Assembly: GCF_017309185.1 (NCBI RefSeq)
Contig: NZ_JAEKJZ010000007.1
Span: forward strand, 62,001-126,000
DNA from: Roseibium aggregatum
GTDB lineage: Bacteria > Pseudomonadota > Alphaproteobacteria > Rhizobiales > Stappiaceae
Direction: 5' to 3'
Length of the DNA stretch: 64,000 bases
The notes below the pieces were generated by a model. It was given only the letters and a program-made list of their open reading frames with translations, did not search any database and was not told where the DNA came from. Below are positions 41,315 through 49,172 of this stretch, piece by piece (the stretch's first letter is position 1; every line of letters starts with the position of its first letter). A program made the position numbers and the translations under genes.

Positions 41315-42262
41315 ATGGAAATCATTTCAAGACTGCTGTCCGCGCTCGGACCGAGCTGTAGCCGCATTGGCCGGCTGCTTCAGACCTCGCTTGCGGTCCT
41401 CGGACAGGAAAAACTGACGATCGTGCCGTTTCTGGTGCTTTTCGCCGTCAAACTCGGCCGCGCATTGCTCTTGCTCTACCTGCTTTTCCTCGCCTTTGTC
41501 ACCAGGGACTGGGATCGCGCGTTCCCGCTGATGCTGATCGCCATGATCTACCTGCCTATGGAGACGATCGTCCAAACGCTGCTTCAGGCCGCAGTGTCAA
41601 AAATAGGGTACGACACCCTCACCTCGGGAAGGTCGAGCGGCCCGGCCGTCGCCCACGCATTGATGCGCAACCTTTTCGCGCTGCTTTTCATCGGATTTGT
41701 CAGCGCCATTGTGCGGCACGTTTCGGAAAGCAAGCAGAATGGAATTCTGGGCTTCTTTCTCGCAATCCTGGTGTTCGCCGTCACCGAAGTATGGGACCTG
41801 GTGTCCAACTTCGGAATATCGGGAATCGTCGTTGACAACGCCTCGGTCAGAACGCTTGTCCAGCGTCTCAAGGAATTGCGAGCCCATGTGCCGGAAACCC
41901 TCGCCGGTGTCATCGGCATCGATCTCGCGGGCAGTCTCGTATCAGCGCTCTTTGCGGGCGGTATTTTGCTCGGGCTGTTCGGAGGCGGCGCCGCCGGTTA
42001 CGTTTACGCGGATCACCTGCCACAGGCGTTCCTGGCGCAATTCGGCAGCCTTGAAGTCAATACGCTGCCTTCGCTCCTGCTTCTGTCCATCAGCTTTAGC
42101 TTGGACGCACTGGTGAAATCCGCCACGGTCTGCGCAAAGAGCCTCTATTTCACGATGCTCTATGTTCTGATCGTTCGTCCACAAGAGCTTGAAGCAAGTC
42201 AAGCCGCCGCAATTGAATCCGTCGCGACCGCCACCCTTGGCGCCAAAGCCGGCGCCGCTTAG
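41315..42262 (+). CDS. Polytopic membrane protein of unknown function
   Basis: A 315-residue protein with about six hydrophobic segments, for example FLVLFAVKLGRALLLLYLLF, ALLFIGFVSAIV, FFLAILVFAVTEVW and LVSALFAGGILLGLFGG. No transporter signature is visible. GGAG precedes the ATG. It lies 78 bp after the VWA gene and may belong with it; the three-gene set (secreted, VWA, membrane) is not one I recognise. Confidence 0.75.
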   Translation: MEIISRLLSALGPSCSRIGRLLQTSLAVLGQEKLTIVPFLVLFAVKLGRALLLLYLLFLAFVTRDWDRAFPLMLIAMIYLPMETIVQTLLQAAVSKIGYDTLTSGRSSGPAVAHALMRNLFALLFIGFVSAIVRHVSESKQNGILGFFLAILVFAVTEVWDLVSNFGISGIVVDNASVRTLVQRLKELRAHVPETLAGVIGIDLAGSLVSALFAGGILLGLFGGGAAGYVYADHLPQAFLAQFGSLEVNTLPSLLLLSISFSLDALVKSATVCAKSLYFTMLYVLIVRPQELEASQAAAIESVATATLGAKAGAA

Positions 42263-42341
42263 GAGGAAAGCTCCACCGGCCTCAGGAAAGGCCCGCGTAC
42301 CTGGCGTATCTCACCATCGAACGGCCCCGGAGGCCCATGCT

Positions 42342-42653
42342 TCAGGCGGCGCAGGCGACCGAATTCTGGAAAACGACGCTGTTGGCCGCCACAATGGCGA
42401 CGGCGTTCATCCGGTTTTTCGCGCCGAGCCGCGTGATCGCGTTGCGGATATGGACCTTGACCGTTGCCGTGGAGACATCGAGCTCATAGGCGATCTGCTT
42501 GTTGACCTTGCCTTCGGCCAGCATCAGCATGATTTCCAGTTGGCGCGGCGTCATCCGCTCACTCAGGTTGACCGGCCAATGGATGTTCCCTGCAACGGCG
42601 GCATGGCTCCGGCCCTGGGTGGCGCAGGTCTGTGGGGCAAAATGTGCAGTCAT
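42342..42653 (-). CDS. Single-domain LuxR-type helix-turn-helix protein
   Basis: A 103-residue protein that is essentially only a LuxR/FixJ DNA-binding domain: MTPRQLEIMLMLAEGKVNKQ, then AYELDVSTATVKVHIRNAITRL and GAKNRMNAV. There is no receiver or ligand domain. The ATG at 42653 has AAGGA upstream. Such orphan HTH proteins exist in alphaproteobacteria and act as small regulators. Convergent with the membrane-protein gene; target unknown. Confidence 0.82.
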   Translation of the reverse strand: MTAHFAPQTCATQGRSHAAVAGNIHWPVNLSERMTPRQLEIMLMLAEGKVNKQIAYELDVSTATVKVHIRNAITRLGAKNRMNAVAIVAANSVVFQNSVACAA

Positions 42654-43207
42654 CGTTCTTGTCCTTCTCTCCCGGGGCAGTTGCCGGGAATGGTGCCTGA
42701 GGCCTCTCCCCGATCGCGATTTGCCCGCATTCGCTACAAGTCGTTGCAACATTCAACGGAAGGGTGACGTCTGAACCGGTCCCCGCCCGCTCGGATGTTC
42801 CTTCAGGGTGCGGAAGGCTTTTGCCGCGGCGGCTTGAAAAGTCGCGCAATCGTCCGGCTTGGAGACACGGTTGTGACTGCCCCGAGCCGGCACCGGACAC
42901 TGGAACTTTCAGGCCTCTCGCCGCATGCGATCTCGCTCCTGCGGCTTTCGGCCCGTTCCCGGTCTGTTTGGCCCCAGGTTGCGGACTCAAAAAAAGAACC
43001 TCCGTTCTGAGCCCGCCCCTGGGATCCTCCCTGACCTCGGGTTCCTCCCTGACGAAAAGGACTATTGCCCAAAGGGGTTATGCTGTAAAATGTTAAAGAG
43101 AATAAAGCATATTGCAAAATCTTTGCAATTTGATTGATTGGACCCGGGGCATCGGCCGGGGCCGATCGGATGAACCGCGTCGACGACGCCAGTCATGAGG
43201 GCCCGTC
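42654..43207. other. Intergenic region with the ScfR-type operator
   Basis: About 550 bp between divergent regulators. The left 400 bp are GC-rich without coding features. The right part becomes AT-rich and contains a ScfR-type palindrome (separate entry). No other signal seen. Confidence 0.5.
43111..43129. promoter_or_regulatory. Palindrome ATTGCAAA-ATC-TTTGCAAT, candidate ScfR/PccR-type operator
   Basis: Perfect 8-bp arms around three bases, 79 bases before the start of the ScfR-type regulator. The paired TTTGCAA/TTGCAAA halves resemble the motif described for PccR, the propionyl-CoA-carboxylase regulator of Rhodobacter sphaeroides. Autoregulation is therefore likely. The assignment rests on recall of that motif and on position. 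Confidence 0.6.
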
Positions 43208-44647
43208 TTGAGCCGAAAACTTTACTCCGGGCACACGTTGCGCCAGATCAGGACGGACTTCGGTCTTTCCCAAACCGATTTTGCAAAAAAGATCGGTCTT
43301 TCAACCGCCTACGTAAACCAGATCGAAAACAACAACCGGCCGGTGACGGCCTCCGTTCTCCTGACGATCAACCGGATCTTCGGGGTCGATCTCGCAGCCT
43401 TCGAAAAGAACGACCTCGACCGGGTCGTCCAGGATTTGCAGGAAGTCTTCGCCGACACCCAGTTTCACACGTCCACGGTCAGCCGGCAGGAAATTCAGGA
43501 ACTTGTCACCCGCGCGCCCGGCGTCACCAAGGCGATCATGGATCTGTACGGCGCACTCAGGAGCTACCACGACCGGAATGTGCTGGAAGACGAACTCGTG
43601 CACACGGGCGGAGCCTACGACACGGCGTCCGGCATCCGGAAGTCCGCCTATGACGAGGTCCGCGACTATTTCCACTACATGGACAATTACATCGATTCAC
43701 TCGACCGGGCGGCGGAAAAGCTTTCCTATGAAATCAGCCTGCAGAACGCCCCGTCCAAATTCGACAGGCTGACGGCCTGGCTCCGGAAACGGTTCGACAT
43801 CTCCGTGGAACTGAACCCGGACTACCAGGGCACGCTGATCCGCCAGGAAGACTACACCCGCAAGATCTTCATCTACCGGGCCATCCCGCAGTCGACCAGG
43901 AACGTGCTTCTGGGTTCCGCGATCGCCGAACTGTGCGTGAAGGATCTCATTTCCGAGGAAGTCGACCGCGGAAAGTTCAATTCCGGTTCGGCGGAAAGCA
44001 TCGCCCGGCTGGCCCTGCGAAACTACTTCTCCGGCGCCCTGCTCCTCCCCTATGGCGATTTCCTGCGAGCAGCGACCCGGTGCCGGCACGACATTCAGAT
44101 GCTGTCCAACCAGATGGATGCCAGTATCGAAACCGTTTGCCACAGGCTTTCGACCCTGCAGCGGCCCGGCGCCAAAGGCCTGCCGTTCTACTTCGTCAAG
44201 ATCGACCGCGCCGGCAATGTGGTGAAGCGGCACAGCGCCACCCGGTTTCAGTTTGCCCGTTTCGGCGGCTCCTGCCCGCGCTGGAACGTACACCAGGCTT
44301 TTGAGCAGAACTCCAACAAGTTCACCGCCCAGGTCGCGCAGATGCCCGACGGCGTTCAGTATCTCAGCATCGCCACCAGCGTCACCAAGCACCAGACGGA
44401 TTATCTGACGGGCGAGCGCCGCTATGCCCTCGGCATCGGTTGCGAGATCCAATATGCGGATGCGATCGTTTACGCCGATGGACTGGCGGTCGGCGGGACG
44501 ACAAAACCGGAACCCATCGGCGTCAATTGCCGCATTTGCCCGCGCGACGACTGCGACCAGCGCGCCTTCCCCGCCATCGACAAGGACCCGGTCATCGATC
44601 CCGGCCAGCGCGGCATTGTCCCCTACCGGCTGACGGGCGCCGGATAG
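43208..44647 (+). CDS. Short-chain fatty acyl regulator family protein (XRE + IrrE-like domains)
   Basis: A 479-residue regulator of the ScfR group, which control propionate, acetate and related acyl-CoA use. The N-terminal XRE helix-turn-helix is LRQIRTDFGLSQTDFAKKIGL then STAYVNQIENNNRPV; a middle IrrE/DUF955-like part follows; the C-terminal domain ends in the family motif CRICPRDDCDQRAFPAI. The start is TTG at 43208, with GAGG seven bases upstream and no in-frame ATG nearby. Candidate operator at 43111. No acyl-CoA genes lie in this window, so the targets are elsewhere. Confidence 0.88.
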   Translation: MSRKLYSGHTLRQIRTDFGLSQTDFAKKIGLSTAYVNQIENNNRPVTASVLLTINRIFGVDLAAFEKNDLDRVVQDLQEVFADTQFHTSTVSRQEIQELVTRAPGVTKAIMDLYGALRSYHDRNVLEDELVHTGGAYDTASGIRKSAYDEVRDYFHYMDNYIDSLDRAAEKLSYEISLQNAPSKFDRLTAWLRKRFDISVELNPDYQGTLIRQEDYTRKIFIYRAIPQSTRNVLLGSAIAELCVKDLISEEVDRGKFNSGSAESIARLALRNYFSGALLLPYGDFLRAATRCRHDIQMLSNQMDASIETVCHRLSTLQRPGAKGLPFYFVKIDRAGNVVKRHSATRFQFARFGGSCPRWNVHQAFEQNSNKFTAQVAQMPDGVQYLSIATSVTKHQTDYLTGERRYALGIGCEIQYADAIVYADGLAVGGTTKPEPIGVNCRICPRDDCDQRAFPAIDKDPVIDPGQRGIVPYRLTGAG

Positions 44648-44666
44648 GTCTTATCCGGCGCCCGTC
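44632..44666. terminator. Strong hairpin between convergent ScfR gene and cyd operon
   Basis: A perfect 15-bp stem (44632-44646 with 44652-44666) and a five-base loop. It overlaps the ScfR stop codon and lies 27 bases beyond the end of the convergent DsrE gene. There is no U-run on either side, so it may act as a transcript-end stabiliser or a rho-assisted terminator. Confidence 0.6.
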
Positions 44667-44692
44667 ATGAGCTGTCCTCGCGGGAGCAGGTA

Positions 44693-45133
44693 TCAGAAGG
44701 ACAGGATGCGCGTATCCTCGGCAAGAAGGCTGGCCGCCATATCCTGCGGTTTCGCCACACCGACACCGTCGATCAACACATCGGCGGAGGCGCCTTTGTT
44801 GGGCAGATAGATCGCACAGACCTCGACCTTCGCTCCTGTGCCGATGATCTTCTTCATCAACCCCTGCGGGCTCATATCCTTGGGCTTCTGGGGTGCGGTG
44901 GCGCTTGCCGGTGCGTCTTTCAGCGCCAGATCCCCGGCCGGGCCGCACAGAAGGATCTGCGCCTTGGCCTTTTGCTGGATGGACTGCATGGTCAGCACCA
45001 TGGCCATGAGCTGCGTTTGCGGTTCCGGCGCGGTCAGAACCGTCACCAGCTTGCCCGCTTCATCGGCCTTGACCGGTGTGGCGGCGAGCATGGCGCCCGT
45101 CAGAAGGGCTGCGGCAAGATGTGCTACTTTCAT
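44693..45133 (-). CDS. Exported DsrE-like protein
   Basis: A 146-residue protein with a signal peptide (KVAHLAAALLTGAMLAATPVKA). The mature chain shows the DsrE/DsrF pattern of alternating strands and helices (LVTVLTAPEPQTQLMAMVLTM, AQILLCGPAGDLAL, GAKVEVCAIYLPNKG) with cysteines in LLCGP and EVCAI, where DsrE proteins bind sulfur as persulfide. A periplasmic sulfur carrier is a reasonable inference. It is the last gene of the cydABX-SQR operon, 23 bp after the channel gene. Confidence 0.78.
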   Translation of the reverse strand: MKVAHLAAALLTGAMLAATPVKADEAGKLVTVLTAPEPQTQLMAMVLTMQSIQQKAKAQILLCGPAGDLALKDAPASATAPQKPKDMSPQGLMKKIIGTGAKVEVCAIYLPNKGASADVLIDGVGVAKPQDMAASLLAEDTRILSF

Positions 45134-45156
45134 GGATATGTCTCCTCTTCCTAGTT

Positions 45157-46140
45157 TCATTCGGGTTGGCAGATTTCCCCCCGGACGATTGCAAGTCCGG
45201 TGCGGAACAGCAGAAAGGCGATGACGGCGGCAAGCACGGCCAGCAGTCCGGTGCCGATGAGGCGATGGGCGTCCGATCCGGCGGCCTGTGCGTGGACGAA
45301 GCTGGCGATCGACAGCGCGGCCACCGGAAACGAGAGCGCCCACCAGGACAGGGCAAAGGGGATCGTGCGGAAACGGGGAACCTGGGTGAGCACGATCAGA
45401 AAGAACACATAGCCCAGATCCAGAAGGATCTGACCAAAGGCACCCGGCTCGGTGCTCAGGTGGGTCCAGGACACAAAACAGACAGCCGGAGGTGCGATCA
45501 GGATGCTTAGCGTCGGCACAAGCCGGCCCGGCAACGGGTCGTGAAAGACGAGCCTGTTCATGACCAGTGTCAGCAGAACGATCCAGAACATCAGCCCCGC
45601 CGAGAAGAACAGCCAGGACAGATCCGTGTAGCCGAGAGGAACCCCGGCAATCGGCACAAGCACATTGCCGACGGCCGGAATGAACCAGGCCGGCGACAGA
45701 TGTGGCGTCTGGAACGGCCTGTGGCCTATCCAGCTGCCGATGACCGCCAGCGCCAGCCCCCCCTGGACCAGGGTTCCGGCAATCCAGAAAAAATGCGCGA
45801 GTCCCGGGACAAGCGGCAGAAAAGCGATCGAGAGCAAGATCGATGAGATCGAGACGGTCGGAAAAAAGGCGATCTTGACCGGATGCCGCCACTCCGCGGC
45901 GACGGCGCCCGGAACCTTGATCGCCTTGAGCAGATACCCGAAGGCAACGGCCGCCAGCAAAACGCAGGACAATGCGAGTACCGCGCCGGAGGTCGTTACC
46001 GGCAGGTGCCAGCCATGCTCCGCCGCCCGCAAGGCCAGCGTCAGACCGAGCATGCCCATGCCGATCGCGAAAAAGGTCACGGGATAATGCTCGAGCCGAG
46101 AGACCGCCACTTCGGAACCGATTGTCTGACTGCCGGCCAT
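45157..46140 (-). CDS. SLAC1/TDT family anion channel (TehA-type)
   Basis: A 327-residue membrane protein with about ten helices, of the tellurite-resistance/dicarboxylate transporter family. Visible are HYPVTFFAIGMGMLGLTLAL at the start, FFPTVSISSILLSIAFLPLVP, and HLSPAWFIPAVGNVLVPIAG, all typical of TehA/SLAC1. Family members move monovalent anions, malate or sulfite (yeast Ssu1). Next to an SQR-like enzyme and a DsrE protein, sulfite or a related sulfur anion is an attractive substrate, but that is inference. It is 4 bp from the upstream gene, so cotranscribed. Confidence 0.85.
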   Translation of the reverse strand: MAGSQTIGSEVAVSRLEHYPVTFFAIGMGMLGLTLALRAAEHGWHLPVTTSGAVLALSCVLLAAVAFGYLLKAIKVPGAVAAEWRHPVKIAFFPTVSISSILLSIAFLPLVPGLAHFFWIAGTLVQGGLALAVIGSWIGHRPFQTPHLSPAWFIPAVGNVLVPIAGVPLGYTDLSWLFFSAGLMFWIVLLTLVMNRLVFHDPLPGRLVPTLSILIAPPAVCFVSWTHLSTEPGAFGQILLDLGYVFFLIVLTQVPRFRTIPFALSWWALSFPVAALSIASFVHAQAAGSDAHRLIGTGLLAVLAAVIAFLLFRTGLAIVRGEICQPE

Positions 46141-46144
46141 TTTG

Positions 46145-46510
46145 CTACCTCTCCTGCTCCTGTTTCGGCGCGCCCCGAAGAAGCGACTGAAGCGTGTAGA
46201 CCAGAATGGCTGCTCCGATCGCTCCGATGACGGCGACCCCGAGATAGACGATCACATCGATGGGACCGCCCAGATCCCTGTGACTGGAATGGGTCATGAC
46301 CTGCACGAACCAGACGGCCGCCACGGCCCCGAAAGGCATGGACAACTGGGCCATCAGGAACTTGCGCATGGACATCGAACGGTCCCGGACCAGCACATAG
46401 AGATAGGCAAGCGTGACGATCGCGGCGGTGGCCACCATCGCCCAGAACACCGCCGGCCCGAAGACTTCCTCCAGAACGGCAACGATCATGCCGGGTGTCA
46501 GATCTTTCAT
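46145..46510 (-). CDS. Small membrane protein (possibly DUF5368 family)
   Basis: A 121-residue protein with three hydrophobic segments (GPAVFWAMVATAAIVTLAYLYVLV, SMPFGAVAAVWFVQVM and DVIVYLGVAVIGAIGAAILVYTL; all abbreviated from longer stretches). It resembles the short DUF5368 proteins as I remember them, with moderate certainty. It lies between the channel gene and the SQR-like gene in the cyd operon and may be a membrane anchor or accessory subunit for one of these. Confidence 0.7.
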   Translation of the reverse strand: MKDLTPGMIVAVLEEVFGPAVFWAMVATAAIVTLAYLYVLVRDRSMSMRKFLMAQLSMPFGAVAAVWFVQVMTHSSHRDLGGPIDVIVYLGVAVIGAIGAAILVYTLQSLLRGAPKQEQER

Positions 46511-46528
46511 GGCGCATTTCCTCCCTTG

Positions 46529-47851
46529 TCAGGCCCGGCCACGCAGCATGGCGTTGTAGGTCGCCTTCAACGCGACTTCTTTCAAAAGCCAGGAAATCCA
46601 GAGCTCCTCCAGAGGGGCGACGATGCCCGGAAAGGACGGAGTCAGATTGTTGTTGTAGTCGAACTCCACCAGCATCGCCCGGCCGATCCGGGTGATCAGC
46701 GGACAGGAGGTGTAGCCGTTGTAGGCCATGGTCCCCTCCCCCCCGGCGATCTGAGCCACCAGGTGATCCTCGATGACCGGGACCTGCCATTTGACGCTGG
46801 CCGCCGTCTTTCCCTTGGGCACGCCGGCCACGTCGCCAACGGCGAAGACCTCGGGAAAACGGGGATGCCGGAGCATATGCTTGTCGACCTCGACCCAGCC
46901 TTCCCCGACCCATTTCCCGGTCTTCCAGGACAGCGGACTGTTCTTGACGACGTCATGGGCACGCATCGGCGGGATGACGTTGATGAAGTCGAAGCCGATC
47001 TCGGTTGTCCCGTCGGGCGTTCGAAAGGAAGCCGTCTTGCGGCCCGGATCGATCGCGGTCATGACGTGGTGGTAGGTCACATCGAAACCGCGGTCCTCGA
47101 AGAGCATTCTGGCCTTTTCGTTGACGATCGGAACCGAGAACAAGGCTGCCGAATGCGCCGCATACTTGATTTCGACCTTGCCGCGCGTGCCTTTCCGGCG
47201 CGCGTAATCGTCGGTCAGAAACGTATACTTCAGCGGCGCTCCGGCGCATTTCATTTCCGTGGCCGGACGCGTGAACAGGCCGGTTCCGCCCTTGTCCGTG
47301 AACGCGTCCATCGCCGCCCAGGTCTTGGCCGCATAGTCCGGACCGGCATAGACGGAGCCGATCCCGTCGGCCCCGATCAGATCCAGCGACATGCCCTCGA
47401 TCGCGTCGTAGTCCAGCTCGATGCCTGTCGCCACGATCAGGTAGTCGTAGCCGAGCGTCTTGCCGGATGTGGTGGTCACCTGCTTCGCATCGGGATCGAT
47501 TTCGGCGGCACCTTCCGAAATCCAGTCAACCGTCCGGGGCAGCCAGTCGGCTGTCCGGGTCACCGAGTAGCCTGCCGGCTTCAACCCAGCCGCGATCAGC
47601 GTGAAACCGGGCTGGTAGTAATGATCCTGGCGCGGATCGAGCAAGGTGATCCGGGCGCCGTCGAGACGCGCCGATAGCCGGTTCGCCAGCGCGGTTCCGG
47701 CGGCCCCCGCGCCGAGGATCAGGATCTTCGCCGCAGTCTTGACCGGGGCGGCTCCGGCATTTGAAGCTGACGCGAGACCGGCAGCCGCGGCACCGCCGCC
47801 CAAGGCGCCCAGCGTCAGGAAACGCCGCCTGTCGAGGTTGAAATCACCCAT
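46529..47851 (-). CDS. Sulfide:quinone oxidoreductase-like flavoprotein with Tat signal
   Basis: A 440-residue FAD enzyme. A Tat signal (RRRFLTLGALGGGAAAAGL) is followed by the FAD motif ILILGAGAAGTALANRL, then two cysteines in the SQR contexts MKCAGAPLKYTFL (C202) and GYTSCPLITRIGRAMLVEFDY-like (C383), close to C201 and C379 of human SQOR, and a C-terminal amphipathic helix pair (SWLLKEVALKATYNAMLRG). This fits type II SQR, which passes electrons from sulfide to quinone. A Tat leader is unusual for SQR and places it on the periplasmic face. Its ATG overlaps the cydX stop (ATGGGTGA), so translation is coupled to the oxidase genes. Confidence 0.85.
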   Translation of the reverse strand: MGDFNLDRRRFLTLGALGGGAAAAGLASASNAGAAPVKTAAKILILGAGAAGTALANRLSARLDGARITLLDPRQDHYYQPGFTLIAAGLKPAGYSVTRTADWLPRTVDWISEGAAEIDPDAKQVTTTSGKTLGYDYLIVATGIELDYDAIEGMSLDLIGADGIGSVYAGPDYAAKTWAAMDAFTDKGGTGLFTRPATEMKCAGAPLKYTFLTDDYARRKGTRGKVEIKYAAHSAALFSVPIVNEKARMLFEDRGFDVTYHHVMTAIDPGRKTASFRTPDGTTEIGFDFINVIPPMRAHDVVKNSPLSWKTGKWVGEGWVEVDKHMLRHPRFPEVFAVGDVAGVPKGKTAASVKWQVPVIEDHLVAQIAGGEGTMAYNGYTSCPLITRIGRAMLVEFDYNNNLTPSFPGIVAPLEELWISWLLKEVALKATYNAMLRGRA

Positions 47852-47999
47852 CGGCGGCCCCCTTTCCGTGAGACGGTCCGGCGGGACCGGTGCGGTCCGC
47901 GAGCAAGGCATTGTCCTGCTGGATTTCCAGCCACATGGCGTTCACGACGGCGAAGATCGCGGCCGCGAACAGTCCGAGTATCCAGGTAAAATACCACAT
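47844..47999 (-). CDS. cydX: Cytochrome bd small subunit CydX
   Basis: A 51-residue peptide. It begins MWYFTWILGLFAAAIFAVV and continues NAMWLEIQQD, the classic CydX/YbgT pattern: one membrane helix, then the conserved W-L-E. CydX stabilises heme binding in the CydAB oxidase. It lies 16 bp after cydB and overlaps the next gene by eight bases. The last 20 residues are a non-conserved polar tail. Confidence 0.93.
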   Translation of the reverse strand: MWYFTWILGLFAAAIFAVVNAMWLEIQQDNALLADRTGPAGPSHGKGAADG

Positions 48000-48015
48000 G
48001 GGGTTTCCTCCTCTT

Positions 48016-49167
48016 TTAGTAGACTGTTTCTTCGTTGTTTTTGACGCTGTCCTCGGTGACCTTTCCCCACAGCACCTTGTAGACCCAGGCCGTGTAGGCG
48101 AGGATCAGGGGCATGAAGATCACGGTCGCGACCAGCATGACGAACAGGGTCAGGTGGGACGATGAGCTGTCCCAGACGGTGAGCGACGAGCGCGGATCGA
48201 TGGTCGACGGCAGAATGAAGGGGAACATGGTCAGCCCGACCGTCGAGATCATGCCGAAAATCGCCAGTTTCGAGGCCAGAAGCGTGCTCACCTCCCGCCC
48301 GGCCTTCAAGCCGAGATAGGTCAGGGCCGCTCCGGCGAGGCCGAGCACCGGAGCAATGGCGATCCAGGGCCGGTCCGCATAGGCGGCAAGCCAGCTGCCG
48401 CCGTGCATCACCTCGGAAAGAAGCGGGTTGGACGGACCATCCGTCACGTTGGGGCCCGCTAACGCATAGCCGTCCAACCCGATCGCCAGCCAGAGGCCGG
48501 CAAGCACAAAACCCGCGATCGATCCCGCCGCGCCGTAGCTGCCGTAGATGCGCGCCCGCGCCGCGACAGCTCCGTCCGCCTTCAACGACAGCCAGGCGCC
48601 GCCATGCATGACAAGCATCGCCAGGGATGTCAGGCCGGTCAGCAGCGCGAAGGGATTGAGCAACCCGAAGAAAGAGCCTTCATAGAGCGGCATCAGATCT
48701 TCCGTCAGCCGGAAGGGCACGCCCTGGAGCACGTTTCCGACCGCGACGCCGAAGACAAGAGCCGGCACGGCGCCGCCGACGAACAGTGCCCAGTCCCAGC
48801 CTTGCCGCCAGCGCGCGCTGTCCCGCTTGGACCGGTACTTGAAACCCACCGGACGCAGGATCAGAGCAGCCAGGATCAGGAACATGGCCAGATAGAAGCC
48901 GGAGAAACTGACCGCGTAGAGTGGCGGCCAGGCGGCGAAGATGGCGCCACCGCCCAGAATGAACCAGACCTGGTTGCCTTCCCAGACCGGTCCGATCGTG
49001 TTGATGGCGACCCGGCGTTCCAGATCGGTCTTGGCCACGAACGGCAGGAGCGCGCCGACGCCCATGTCAAATCCGTCCGTGAGCGCAAACCCGATCAGCA
49101 GGACGCCGAGCAGAAGCCACCAGATAACACGCAGGGTTTCGAAATCGATGAGTTCGTGCAGGATCAT
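48016..49167 (-). CDS. cydB: Cytochrome bd ubiquinol oxidase subunit II
   Basis: A 383-residue membrane subunit with about nine helices. Typical parts: LRVIWWLLLGVLLIGFALTD followed by GFDMGVGALLPF, then NTIGPVWEGNQVWFI and the closing TAWVYKVLWGKVT. With CydA and CydX it forms the high-affinity bd oxidase that reduces oxygen to water and resists NO and sulfide. It follows cydA by 5 bp. Confidence 0.96.
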   Translation of the reverse strand: MILHELIDFETLRVIWWLLLGVLLIGFALTDGFDMGVGALLPFVAKTDLERRVAINTIGPVWEGNQVWFILGGGAIFAAWPPLYAVSFSGFYLAMFLILAALILRPVGFKYRSKRDSARWRQGWDWALFVGGAVPALVFGVAVGNVLQGVPFRLTEDLMPLYEGSFFGLLNPFALLTGLTSLAMLVMHGGAWLSLKADGAVAARARIYGSYGAAGSIAGFVLAGLWLAIGLDGYALAGPNVTDGPSNPLLSEVMHGGSWLAAYADRPWIAIAPVLGLAGAALTYLGLKAGREVSTLLASKLAIFGMISTVGLTMFPFILPSTIDPRSSLTVWDSSSSHLTLFVMLVATVIFMPLILAYTAWVYKVLWGKVTEDSVKNNEETVY

Positions 49168-49172
49168 TTTCG

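Noticed and set aside
46142-47677. Plus-strand frame of 511 codons
   Set aside because: Antisense to the SQR-like and neighbouring genes; His/Gly/Arg-rich, no recognisable fold.
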